Source: Nemertoderma westbladi
Taxonomy: Eukaryota > Xenacoelomorpha > Nemertodermatida > Nemertodermatidae
Length of the DNA: 64,000 nt
Reading direction: 5' to 3'
NCBI GenBank assembly: GCA_032718475.1
Contig: JAUCBJ010006880.1
Location: 50,218 to 114,217, forward strand
The notes under the pieces are model-generated. The model did not search any database. It was not told the origin of the DNA and was given only the letters and a program-made list of their open reading frames with translations. Shown in pieces: positions 54,801 to 63,965 of the stretch. The translations under genes and the position numbers were made by a program. Within the stretch, counting starts at the first letter, position 1. Each line of letters begins with the position of its first letter.

Positions 54801-54966
54801 TTTCGACTCCCTTGAGTTGTTTCTCTATACGTTGGTACGCTCGAGTGACTCCGCCTTTGAGAGCACCTAGTCGACGAGCCATGTTCTTGATGTTCGGTAC
54901 CTCGTCGGTTTCCGAGTCTGTGTGGTGATCCATCTCATCGGTATCGGATACGTTATTTGTCGTCAT
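48880..54966 (-). CDS. BEL 2 Gag-Pol polyprotein
   Basis: 2028 codons. Residues ~20-130 are helical. Residues ~225-290 are an 11-residue coiled-coil repeat (AEQREREAKKE and variants). A BEL gag block (FEGDPVDYLRFKKWFFAQIG) spans about 480-660. Zinc motifs (CLFCGEKHKVEFC, CFRCLGTGHYVRDC, CCAVCNDQRHHTLLH) lie near 735-790. The protease reads LAFLDNGSDGTIID near 879. RT has VVNDAAAMYQG near 1195, FTCDIKAMFHQVR near 1238 and CFYVDDG near 1327. RNase H has TFSDASNTGIG near 1500. Integrase has an H-H-C-C finger (HEENHHAG...CFVCRRY) near 1838-1875 and D, D, E residues in GVDCFGPF, YSDNGTNF and GVWEKLI near 1905, 1972 and 2018. The frame ends in a TGA right after the integrase glutamate region and continues in frame at 48876, so the stop is a lesion or a read-through point. 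The ATG overlaps the stop of a small upstream ORF. Confidence 0.93.
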   Translation of the reverse strand: MTTNNVSDTDEMDHHTDSETDEVPNIKNMARRLGALKGGVTRAYQRIEKQLKGVETPLNEIQTQLQSIRSILQRYERMIQAYQELIPTTDQVNYPKLEEHVARLDEFRKQQRRTLSLVRGYEEQYYKRAERTDAESVRTSNTRTTIHRKKTGSSRHQRSSARSEISGSARSSQGGPPLRDQLREQKALALKARMEDEYVQLQTEQDILAAEMQKREAEQEVERRAEQHRQEAEQREREAKKEAEQHEREAKKEAEQREREAKREAEQREREAKQEIEQRKWEAEMRKQHAEAQAILIHKKNADIAKLAEYEAALIERDIQLYEDWEREIDQEYEPIPVPELEKSFTPTAAKLPKPEIPPIIQSTLSAQAPVFHPPPVTLKNEEPCFPSNPTTTSVPKYEPERDSERDATPRSNNPFTSTPQTRSRIIIKTPSIIDPSSMGVSANNYNPPSHSSSDEVGIIRALENRLAMPKMEIRTFEGDPVDYLRFKKWFFAQIGSTDIADAQKLVYLSQYLGDKPRRIIACFEGGSHEAYYDAWKTLDKRYGNTGTIINKTLERLIQDAGSLGDPQNIQEFSDSMKDAYYTLKPLNKEDQVNNILNLRQIARKFPGWLQSKWAYKCIDLRRRHPDRDPSFLEMSAFLDDISEAMNDSMFSKQSLAKLDGIESNSRSKIPPQKPKFRPPPVSTMAITMAEDSDDEDYEEPTSAEEWACYLANWATEREGITNSLLCLFCGEKHKVEFCRKFQFAELVPRFEAIMKHRGCFRCLGTGHYVRDCDQRSCCAVCNDQRHHTLLHIPANFDFTTLPFRIEAKRRGETNHVFKGTRTTQRRETNPFKISTDTPQVTNISATINLINHRYMVFAKVIPVRIQGVGKSLMTLAFLDNGSDGTIIDRDFLEQLGLEYEPCKRPIQTITDNREVESGEVQLQMEGVMKGYETVKLTIKNALVHTDLQVRFRQSAEYAPLIQLDRDDVDLRCPQLDVNRITLLIGLDTPELHIPTGDIARSIKQDDGFYAERTIMGWTLCGIKEETTDTYTYLPKCQIKENVTSVGYCSATDLDEDLFLETEKTQQEMTKYFNLETQEFAEKDENPSEEDQYCMDVLDQATFKDGHWCSPMLWKDPNKPMANNASMALRRLKGILRRLNDQPEIKEKYNTVIQGYLDDGLAEMVPRNELQGGKRTYYLPTHYVVEAQKGGKIRVVNDAAAMYQGESLNSQLYTGPNIYSTLIGVLIRFRENRVAFTCDIKAMFHQVRTLPRDSDCLRILWTDKTLTQQEISQLTIKDVDIMRMVVRIFGAKDSPVACSDMLKRTATMCENEFPPTVIETIRRCFYVDDGCAGAYNVDAAYRLAMGMVECLKKGGFPLVKFRSHDKTLMEKFPEDIRLENNKMYSEDVEHRVLGIEWDIESDEFIFKYKPLPKPMTKRGCLSIKSAIFDPLNFISPVTLAGMNMIKEMWIEGLGWDEELPPHLSVKWRKWTEQLEHLHLMRIPRPFFLDKLPTEIFQLHTFSDASNTGIGVVTFLRRLSNDGNGDTSFLFSKAKTVSGEFVATIPRLELQAAVWAVRQNRMVMRNLRIPIESQHFWVDSSIVLYYLHSPSRRHTTFVANRATEIKQCTGREQWHHVNGKENPADLSSRGATPKQLGKSKLWLTGPEFLQQPQLTWSTRFDPELDSGKYSVDDKEIRKVHRSNAVEIYSCLTEPAKDSGRYYNVATIMQPAASLHLLIERTSSMRRLIHHIITLRNFLQWKNNKPIVQRSIQELIISEKCIVGYVQRESFPDEWEQLSAGKTLKPDSPVYQLRPMMGEDGLIRLNTRMANAPVEYEVKYPALLPGTSTLAKLLIQQCHEENHHAGQNWIIANIRQRYWITHIQPLIRKVLKRCFVCRRYLAPPLTQRMADLPATRLQPDSPPFYVTGVDCFGPFTVIERRSNIKCWGAIFTCLRSRAIYLDIVVNLTQHAFINALRRFVASNGTCRHMYSDNGTNFVGGERELREAIEGWFTDNTASQVWKEHQIQWHFQTPLAPHTSGVWEKLIDLVK

Positions 54967-55154
54967 TGTAGCGCCTCGTCGATAGCTAGATAGGCGATGT
55001 CGTAAAACAGTTCCTCGTAGGTATTGTACTCAGCTTGGACCACCCGAACGGTAATCCTGAATCGTCCGACGTTCGTTCCTTGTACTTCAACCTCGACATG
55101 CCAGATTCCTGGCTCAACTTGGATTATATCAATGGGTGTGATCGATACTTCCAT
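54963..55154 (-). CDS. Small ORF overlapping the BEL 2 Gag-Pol start
   Basis: 63 codons on the - strand. Its TGA overlaps the Gag-Pol ATG as ATGA, an arrangement used elsewhere for termination-reinitiation. The peptide is acidic and beta-strand-like (WHVEVEVQGTNVGRFRITVRV) with a helical end. It has no known domain. It lies about 250 bases downstream of the 5' LTR. It could be a true element protein, or an upstream ORF that tunes Gag-Pol translation. The close fit of stop and start argues against pure chance. Confidence 0.45.
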   Translation of the reverse strand: MEVSITPIDIIQVEPGIWHVEVEVQGTNVGRFRITVRVVQAEYNTYEELFYDIAYLAIDEALQ

Positions 55155-55401
55155 TCCCTGTTAACAACTCTCCAAATATGTGATCTGCCGACTACGAGTT
55201 GGTTAGATCGAGTTTGTTGATTAATTAAACCACGACTTAGTCTTAACTCAAATACCAGAGTTTCCTCGTAGTGGGTGCTGGCAAGCACATAGAGAGTTTT
55301 GAAGAGTATTGTAGGATTCTCAACTTCCACCAGTTGAAGTTGGCCGCGTTTTATTCTCAATTTTGACACCCTGTCAAAATTGACCGAATTATTCTCAATT
55401 T
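55155..55401 (-). other. BEL 2 leader between 5' LTR and small ORF
   Basis: Noncoding. An inverted pair (attctcaattttgacacc and the mirrored tcaaaattgaccgaattattctcaatttt) lies near 55352-55402. A primer-binding site starting TGG was not evident at the LTR edge, so the primer tRNA is not assigned. Confidence 0.4.
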
Positions 55402-56698
55402 TGTTGCCGTTATCCCGACACCAGGGGGGAAAAACGCCGATGCTGGAGGCGGGGCTTTACAGACCACGGAGTCCCGGCCAGTCACCGGATATTGATTGTG
55501 GAGAAGGGGGAATTTCTTAGATGCAGGATTGCGGTTAAGGAAAAGTTGCATTGGTTGGATATACTCTTTAATGTAACTTCCTATAGTTGAACCCTGTTCA
55601 ACATCATTGAACCCTGATTGAGAATAATTTTGGGCTTCCCCAAATCAATATACACCAAATATTCACAATAATTATACACGACAATATAAATCCCTACAGT
55701 ATATTATTTAATTACCCACTGTTCGCTCAGATTTTAGCCTAACTAATGTTCCCCAGATTTTCCCTCGGTCCAAGTCGTGATACCGTAGTGTCGGTGTCGG
55801 TCGACCCTGTAGCGTGTCCGTTCCACCCCTCCCAAACCCCGAAGGCATCGATCATCGAGAACCAGCACGGCTTGGCTAAGGGTCGGTCCAGTCGGTAGAC
55901 TCTGTCGCGTATCCGTACCACCCCTCTCGAACCCCGAAGGGATCGGTCATCGAGAACCAGTACGGCTTGGCTAGGAGTCTGTCGTGTCGGTGGACCCGTT
56001 CGCGTGTCCGTCCCACCCCTCACGAACCCCGAAGGGGACGATCATTGAGAACCTACGGCTTGGCTAGGGGTCCGTCGGTTCATCGCAGAAACCCAACCAC
56101 CTAGGCTTTCCGAGTCCCTTTCAGGCTCGTAGTCGCTTCGGTAGCCGAGAAACTGCTCCGAACAGTCAGTAGGCCGGTAGAGTCCAGTCCTTTGTCTTTC
56201 GACCCCGTCGCGTGTCCGTCCCACCCCTCACGAACCCCGAAGGGAACGATCATCTAGAACCAGTACAGCTTGGCTAAGGGGTCTGTCGTGTCGTTTCCCG
56301 TCGCAAGTCCCTGACACAAGCAGCTGGCGTTCCGATGTCCTTTTCAGGCTCGTAATAACTGCTGTTGGCCAGGGACTGCTAAGGGCAGTCCTTGTCCTTT
56401 AGGCCTGGCGCGTTACCAAATCCACCTCTACAGGCAGCAGGAAGTTGGCCAGGGCCTAATAGTAATCAGGCTAACCTGAATACTGCTTGAATTTTCCATC
56501 CCCCCTTGGCCCTTATAAACATGAAATTAGTCCCGTACCCTGTAAGTCGCCCCAAAGTTCGCCCATAAATCGCCCCCAGTTTATAGAATGTGCCCAAAAC
56601 CCATGGTCCCGCACCCAGTAGAAATATTGGAATAATCATTTTAAATCAATACAAAAAATATTCAACTCGCGTTATGAAAAGTTGAAATACCGCGAACA
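55402..56698 (-). repeat. BEL 2 5' LTR
   Basis: 1297 bp. At 55812-55816 it shows the uninterrupted gcgtg site that Gypsy used in the other LTR. It has four copies of the cgaaccccgaaggg...gagaacca...cggcttggct block (near 55833, 55925, 56022, 56230). Spurious arginine/proline-rich ORFs in the block are LTR sequence, not genes. Confidence 0.9.
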
Positions 56699-56885
56699 CG
56701 GAATGACGTAAACCACTCAGCAACCACTAACCACCACCAGATCTTAGGCTATGAGTGGAAAAGCTCAACCATATTCCACCATGCGACATCGCTCGGATTA
56801 CCCGTGACTATTACCCACCCCCCACCAGATCCCCCAGTTTTCCGCCGACCCCGCTACCTGCCACCGAGGTCTGAGAACGCAGTAA

Positions 56886-57412
56886 TTGAGCAGTTTGTTT
56901 ATCGAGGACCTTCATCTCACAGTTATAAACTCTAACCTAAACCGTATCAACTCTAAATTCAAACCGAACCTACCGAAACGCCAACGGCTAGTTCTGACTA
57001 ACCGTAGGAAGGCTAAGGATATAGCTTTTTTCCAGGAGGACAAGAGCGGTAATATCATTGTTTGTGGACCAGACAGATAAACATGCCTCCATCCAGCGCA
57101 TATTGGGAGATAAAAAGTATACCAGAAACTTGAGAAGGACCCCTCCGCTCGGTTCCGAACTGAACTCCGTAAGGTTATCACGCAACTTGACCTCGGTAGC
57201 AGTGATCTAAAAGTACACCTCTTTCCTCCAACTTATGACGTCGGATACCCATTCATCACCCTCAAGGATCACAAACCCCGGGAGGAATGGCTGCCATCTC
57301 TCAATGGTGGGCTGATACCAATAGCGCGCCCCATTATCTCGAACACCAACGCATTCTTCCGCCACTGGGTAAGTTACTCAACCGATATCTACAACCTCTA
57401 GTACAAAGGTCA
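56886..57412 (+). pseudogene. Reverse transcriptase relic
   Basis: Pieces in different frames encode RRKAKDIAFFQEDKSGNIIV (56986-57060) and, after frameshifts, PPTYDVGYPFITLKDHKPRE through IARPIISNTNAFFRHW (57218-57380), ending at a TAG near 57400. The ..DKSG..IV and ITLKDHKP...R.I...  patterns are those of a family of invertebrate mobile-element reverse transcriptases, related to Penelope-like or other non-LTR types. The catalytic core beyond is not recognisable. Broken and 3'-truncated. Confidence 0.55.
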
Positions 57413-59439
57413 TTGAACTACCTAGAGAGTTCAATGCAGTTTACCCGAGTTCACCCGAAACGCTGCGGTTCCTTTGGTGTGACGTTCATTGCGCTGGAGC
57501 AATAGGCTGCCACTGGAGAGCCAAAGGCTTGACAGAGTCTTATGAGGAATAAATAATGCAGCCTTTTTAACGGAACTTAGCAAACCAACATAAACACCAA
57601 AGTAAAACCTCATAAGATAGCATTATGGTGTACCCCCTCGTTAGTAGGCACTTTGCTTTGATCTTTTTTAGGTCGATTTTTAAAGGATTTTTCCAGGAGA
57701 ACGGCGAAAGCTAGAACGATTCTGTTTGCGCGATCTTATAGATGGCCCGAGCGTGCACAGCAGAGAGATATTTGGCAAAAATCTGTTAATTAATTAATTA
57801 GTAATTAGCGATTAAAGATTTCTAATTGATTTTTCTCGAAAATTATTTGGTTTTTCCCCTAGCAACGGTGTTTTTTTTTGTTCATCTCGGTAAGATCTAA
57901 AAAAAGTTCAGTCATCGCTATGGCCCTCCTATTACTGTTAATTAGTACTAATTAGCCGAAAACTAATTAGCGTCGTAACTCGAAAACACTAAGAGCTATG
58001 AAAAAACGTAACATCACAAAGTTGTTCGGAATTTTATTCTACACGAAAAAGTCTCTGGCGCCGATGCCGTATCTCCTACCGTTAATTAGTAATTAACTAA
58101 TTACTTAATTACCTAATTGGCGGGGGGGCTTTGCCCCCCCGTCCCCCAAATCCTTATTCACAAGGTGTATCAAAGCGGTTTACTATTTTACAAATGATAA
58201 TTATTCTAAAATCTTTTGAATCGAACTAATTAACGATTTTACTAATTAGTAAAGTTCCCCAAATTAATTAATAATTTATCCAATCCGGCTGCAATTATTA
58301 ATACAGCTGATTCATCAGCCCGGTTTGATGAACTTGATGAAATCATATAGTCAATAGTTGCTGTATGCCATTACTGACTAAAACTATATACCAAACACCT
58401 CTTGCCGGTAGCTACCTCCACAGTCTGTAGTGAACGCCGGTGCAGGTATGGTAGGCCTACATGTACTGATGTAGGGCATATATAGTGGAGGTTCTTTTGG
58501 CAGATAGGCCTAGTCAAAACGTTACATCAGATGCCGTATTTTAGTCAAAACGTACCCTATCTTCATATAGTTGAGTATTGTGAATACATGAATATCCAAG
58601 TACTCCTGTACTTAGTATACCCATCTGCTCATGTACAGTAACTGGCTGACAGTTACCCTTAGTTTGTAGGCTATAGATGATTGACATTTCTAGCAATGTT
58701 CTTAACGTAGGCATTTTACTGGAAGTTATTAATACCATAGTTTACCTCAAAAAAACTAAAATTACCCAAATCGCACCAAATCAAAATAAATCTTATAACA
58801 GCAACACGGGCTATCTGACGATATGGATTAGATCAATGTAGCGGATATTGACCATTGAAGGGCTTCTTATGCATGCAAAGGAAAATATGATCAGACCCGA
58901 ATCACACAGTCAGACCGGATCTTTTGCTGATCAAATACCGGTAGGTGACTTTGCTGATATGCAGTAACATTTTACGGTACAATTTGATGCGAAAATGTTT
59001 TGGCCAGTACTCTGAACCTTCCATTGTGGTCTCAGGTCACGCGCGTACCGTGGTCACTGTATCTGGCACCTGATTGGCTCAAATATTCAAACGCTGAAAA
59101 CTTACCTAGGCCTTGACAATTAGTGATAAGATTTTATGCGAATATGTTTTGGATGGTGTCCTGAATCTCGCGTTGAGGTCCCAAGTCACCCCCATACTGT
59201 GGTCATTAGATACGGCGCCTGATTGTCTAATGCTTTGAACGACGATAACTCGAGTTTGCTTCACTTTGGGATGAAGTTTGAAAGCTAAGAATATTCTCTG
59301 GAGTATGCCCTAACTCACTGACGATGTTTTATAGCTGTTGGATTGTCGGGTTTTGCTACGTGGTCTATGATTGGTTAATTTTTTGAAAGGCTATATCTCA
59401 AGAAGTATTCACTTTGGAATGATGAAGTTTATTTTTAAA
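57413..59439. other. Gene-free stretch with TAATTA-rich sequence and a GC hairpin
   Basis: Between 57785 and 58280 there are many ttaattagtaatta-like phrases. A perfect 8-bp stem with a three-base loop (ggggggg-c-ttt-g-ccccccc, 58122-58140) interrupts them; this could be the tip of a non-autonomous element. No gene recognised. Confidence 0.5.
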
Positions 59440-59540
59440 TGTGGGGCGAGACACGAATGGCGAGCCATCAGCGAACTGATATAATTATACTATGGCCGTT
59501 TTTCAAAAGTCTGTGTGTGTGTGTGTGACATGTGTGTGTG
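59440..59540. repeat. Dispersed repeat copy with GT microsatellite
   Basis: gtggggcgaga...gaatggcgagccatcagcgaactgatat through atggccgtttttcaaaagtct, followed by a (gt)n run. Repeated at 60583-60690 with few differences. Confidence 0.75.
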
Positions 59541-60582
59541 TCGGTAGCCATAAATGTCGGAAGCCATAATCTAAATTAATATATTCAGCTAAAGAGCACC
59601 AATCTGAGCGAATGATACAGCGGTTAGCCAGGTAGCTAGCTACTTGCAGACCAATCATAGGTGGCCTGCAGCAGGCTGGGTTGGTTAAGTAGTAATCTCA
59701 ATAAATAGGACCCAGCAGGAGAGCGAAGTGGATCTACTGTGATTGGTTCTTGACTTACATTGGTAAGAACCAGCAGTAAATCTTAGATTAACTTTTTTCA
59801 GTTCACATATTGTTTATAATCATAAACACAAAATGATTCAATTATTCAATTTTGCAATGTACCGGATGGGTGCTAGCGAGGTAGGCCTAGCAGGTCGTCA
59901 GTCCGTCATCCTACAAGTTGGATCTTGACTCTATCATGTGCGTTCATCTATATGATGCAGACCATCCTGAGCCCGTGAACATGAATTGTAAAGGCTATCT
60001 CGAGGCTGATTATTTTACACATTTACTTGATACTTGCATGAATGCGTCTTTGAGGTAAAATTGCATTATTCTGCAGTTGTTTTGTTATCTGAGAAATTAC
60101 TGATCAGCAAGCAGGAAATTATAACAGCATCATCGTAACCACTCTGCTGACACTTTGCAGAATAAATTCTACCAGACCATAGCTGCGTGTTGGGAGGACG
60201 CCGACCAGTTTGCGGTTCTTCAGTCTGCCACTAGGAGGCGAAATGTCTGAAAGTGAAAATCTTATCCTATTTTGTTATTAATAATGATTTTTAGCTGATA
60301 CTTAGGTCCTTTACACAATATGTTTATAATGTTTTTTTTGCTGATACCAAGCAGAGTATACTACACCGTAAGGGTGTGTATTTGGGCTTGGGGAGACGTG
60401 TTATATATAAATATGCATTGTCTGTCTGTGAGTCTATGAGTCTGTGAGTCTGTCCAAGCTATACACTCCGACACACGAGCACCAATCTGAGCAAATGATC
60501 GAAAGCTCTCTTCCCGAGCACATAAACTATCGCTATCTCGAGGCTAATTTTACTTGTTTGTTTGCGTGAATGCGTATTTTGT

Positions 60583-60690
60583 GTGGGGCGAGACAAGAAT
60601 GGCGAGCCATCAGCGAACTGATATACTGTAATTATACTATGGCCGTTTTTCAAAAGTCTCTGTGTGTGTATGTGTGTGTGTGACAACAAG
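60583..60690. repeat. Second copy of the dispersed repeat with GT microsatellite
   Basis: Same ~85-bp sequence and trailing (gt)n as at 59440, in direct orientation. The flank just upstream (gctatctcgaggctaatttta) also resembles 59990-60015, so the duplicated unit may be longer. Confidence 0.75.
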
Positions 60691-62697
60691 GCATGAACAA
60701 GGGCAGCCGTGCCCAATAATATTTCTTGAAGTTGTACATTACTAAAATGGCAGCTAAAGCTAAAGTCATTGACCAAGCCAGTGCCTAGGCTAGCACACAA
60801 GGACATGGCCTAACCTGTAGTAGTCTAGTAGAAGGAATAGTGCTCCTTCAATACATCTCAACAAACATCAATTGATTTGCCTGTGCCTACCATAACATAA
60901 CATACTGTATATGCTTGATTTCCTATCACCTCTCACCACAATTATTATTAGTAATTAAAAGTTTCAATTCGATTTGTCTTTCCGTTATATGGTTATTCAG
61001 TTATTGCATTATTAATAAACAAATGTTTTAAAATATATCTTAGGCCAGTATTGGTTGACAAAAGGAGATACGCAATGCGTATCCCATTGCGCCTCATAAT
61101 AGCCTCTCGTCAACAAGTCAACCCCACCGACTAGCGGCACTGGCTGTTTCAGCTGACGGGGCTCTGTCGAAAAACGCGTCCCTGATGCAGTAAGGGCCCT
61201 CTTTTGAGGAGCAATATTATTATTGCCGCGGAACTGCTTCTACTCTAGGCCAGACCTAGCCAGAAGTAGAATCCTCACCAACCATCAACACGAATAGATA
61301 AATCTGACACTTGCCCCAACACCCCCCCCCCCCCCCCCCCCCCCCGCCCCAATGAGGCAGAGGCAGACCAACAACACACCTCTTCACCTCTACCGATGTC
61401 GGAGAGTAAAATACCACGCATTATAGAATACAGGATAAGTTTGATCCAAGCAATGCAACGAAACCTGTAAGTTAGAAAATGCATGGTCCCAATATTTGCA
61501 AAATAATTACAAAGTCCTACATTTATTTTGCATGAGATACTAACAACCCGTCACTAACCACAACAAACGTATTGTATAGTACAGTAGCCTGTCGTATTCG
61601 CCCAAATACGGCAGTATAACTCTGGGTTCAGAGAACGTGTACATATTGACAGGCGGCAATCCCCGGATACAGTACCAAGCATGTGTTTGATATAAATATT
61701 AGATTTCTACTTCCATACAATTCTCATTGATTCCGCAGGTCAATGTTATAATTAAAACAGTCAATTTGATATATTCTTCCGATTCCATAGGCGGCTTACA
61801 CACCAACTCCCACCCTACAGCCCTATTTATCCCAATCCATCAATTTTTGTCACAGGTGTGGTCTGAGGATACTACATTATACAAAATGAGTTTTCCATCC
61901 TGATAACTCTGTTTAATTTGACAATGTTTATAATGATAACTTCACCTCGATTCATATACCATAAGCATCAAACAGTCTTGCAATGTAATAAATCTGCCCA
62001 ATAACTCATTGAACCGGAAGGACGCCCCAGGCTGACAACATAAATCAAAGCTAAAGTAAACATTATCTCTCCTTCATGTACTTATGTCTTCAATAATATA
62101 CTACCCAGAGACAGTCAGTCCCAGGCTATACAAAATTAGTTACCTCGGAGCCAGCAGCTGCTACAGAGTATTACATAACCCAAATCCATTTACTATAACA
62201 TTGCCTTTCTTTCCATTTCTTTGTCACATTTTCTCAGTTGCCCCCCCCCCCCCCCCCCCCCACACCCCACCCCACCCCTAAGCAGTCTCATCAAACCACC
62301 TGAATTATTGCAGGAGTTAAAAGTATCACATTGTCCTAATCCAAATCAACTTGAGATACAAAGAGCAACGTTTATTTATTTATTTTTCAGATACATCGCC
62401 AACACTTTCTTCTTTTTGTTCATATTAAGTATACCGTAAAAACTCTTAACCCAGTGGCTCCCTACTGTAAGAAATGTACATACGCCAAATGTCAATATGT
62501 GCGCCGCGTCGTCGGATTCCGAGTGGCCCACACCCGCTTAGGTGTGCCCACTGCGGATCTTCCGTAGTAAACCAATTTGGTCAGGTCAAATCCAAACATT
62601 CACTGGAGATCACCAAATGGGGCGCTATGTGAAATACCGTGCAGACACGATGATGAAATATATCTTACGAAATATGGTTAATAATTAAAACGTGTCG
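60691..62697. other. Gene-free stretch with C runs
   Basis: No gene recognised. Long C runs lie near 61321-61345 and 62240-62262. Positions 61030-61200 contain a GC-richer piece with a short inverted motif (gtatcccattgcgcctc/ggagatacgcaatgc). Confidence 0.45.
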
Positions 62698-63245
62698 CTA
62701 ACATTCTCGCTGTGGGGGTTTTAAGGGGTGCTGATTACATTTCTGATGTCAGTTTTCACGTTTACATAAATCTAGTCTGTCTGTCTGTCGGTCATTCTGT
62801 TAGTCAGTCTGTCAAAACATAAAAAACAATTCAAATTAACTAACATTCTCGCTATGGGGGTTTTAAGGGGTGCTGATTTCATTTCTGATGTCAGTTTTCA
62901 GGTTTACATTAATCTAGTTTGTCGGACTGTCGGTCTTTCTGTCAGTCAGTCAGTCTGTCAAAACTTTAAAAAGAATACAAACTAACTAACATTCTCGTTA
63001 TGGGGGTTTTAATGGGTGCTGATTTCATTTCAGATGTCAGTTTTCACGTTTAATAAATCTAGTCTGTCTGGCTGTTGGTCTGTCGGTCTTTCTGTCAGTC
63101 AGTCTGTCAAAACTTAAGAAAGTATACTAACTAACCAACATTCCCGCTATGGGGGTGTTAAGGGTTGCTGATTTCATTTCTGATGTCAGTTTACACGTTT
63201 ACATAAATCTAGTCTGTCTGTCTGTCGGTCTTACTGTCAGTCTGT
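62698..63245. repeat. Four ~145-bp tandem repeats ending in CTGT-rich microsatellite
   Basis: Copies start at about 62698, 62840, 62986 and 63135 with ctaacattctcgctatgggg. Each continues ttttaagggg.gctgatt.catttctgatgtcagtttt and ends with (gtct/gtca)n. The fourth copy is shorter. Confidence 0.88.
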
Positions 63246-63430
63246 ACTACTGTACTGTGGTTGGCATTACGCCATATACCTAACACTAATACTACAGTCT
63301 ACAATACAGCCTATCTACAGTACAGAATGGATTTTTTGCCATGAAGAGCACTAAATGTCTTTAATACTATCCACCAGTATACCTAGACCAAGAGCCTTCC
63401 AATGAAACATGTATTGCAGCATATTGCAGC

Positions 63431-63487
63431 ATGACGTCCACTGCATGTCTTAGTGTTGTCCATGGTGACATGCACTGGACGTCATAG
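63431..63487. repeat. Short imperfect palindrome
   Basis: tgacgtccactgcatgtc is mirrored by gacatgcactggacgtca, with ~20 bases between. Could be a small hairpin element or a paired CRE-like tgacgtc site. Confidence 0.45.
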
Positions 63488-63584
63488 GCTCTAAGGGGTT
63501 AAGCAACACGGTCCCTACTTCTCCCTGTCGACACCCCAGCCATTTTTCACCAATCATTTTTTAGAGTTTTTAAATTTTTTTGTT

Positions 63585-63815
63585 ATTGGTGAAAGTTCTA
63601 GAACATTAGTAGATATGTTCTTTATGATAGCTACCGGTAGTGTTTTTTGCTAGCTAGTATTTTTAGAAATTATAAAAAATGTGAAAGTCCATGATATTTC
63701 AGGTTAAACTGTTGAAGAATATATTAATGACCAAAATAATTTCCAAAAATTACTAGCTAGTAAAAAATACTAGCTATATACCATAAAAAATCTACTAAGG
63801 TTCTAGAACATTCAC
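63585..63815. mobile_element. Inverted-repeat element near the right edge
   Basis: gtgaaagttctagaacattagtaga...tagctagtatttttagaaattat on the left is mirrored by ataatttccaaaaattactagctagta...tctactaaggttctagaacattcac on the right, ~80-bp arms around a 65-bp centre. MITE-like and noncoding. Confidence 0.55.
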
Positions 63816-63904
63816 TAATATAAAAAAGCAATCAAAATCACAAAAAAATAAAAGTTAAAAAACTCATTCGGGACACTTTTGCTTAAGGAGTCAAAATTGT
63901 AGAA

Positions 63905-63965
63905 AAAATTACCGAAGTTTGCGACGTTTGCGAAATTCGCGACGTTTGCGAAATTCGCGAAGAAT
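63905..63965. repeat. Short tandem repeat of gcgaaattcgcgacgttt type
   Basis: Units of ~18 bases (tgcgaaattcgcgacgtt) repeat about three times, each containing the palindrome cgaaattcg. CpG-rich in an otherwise AT-rich stretch. Confidence 0.6.

Larger units (their letters stand above)
37547..56698 (-). mobile_element. Giant BEL/Pao retrotransposon 2 with an extra ORF, interrupted by Gypsy
   Basis: LTRs begin TGTTGCCGTTATCCCGACACC and end CCGCGAACA. The target duplication cggaa lies at 37542-37546 and 56699-56703. The element reads on the - strand: 5' LTR (55402-56698), a 63-codon ORF, Gag-Pol (54966-48325, one stop), a tandem-repeat spacer, a third long frame (47070-44470, three stops), a purine tract (44294-44306), then the 3' LTR (44293-37547) containing a nested Gypsy element. 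Without Gypsy it is about 13.9 kb, large for the superfamily. GC content of the coding part is clearly higher than in neighbouring DNA. The LTRs differ by substitutions and repeat number, so it is older than the nested Gypsy. Confidence 0.9.
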
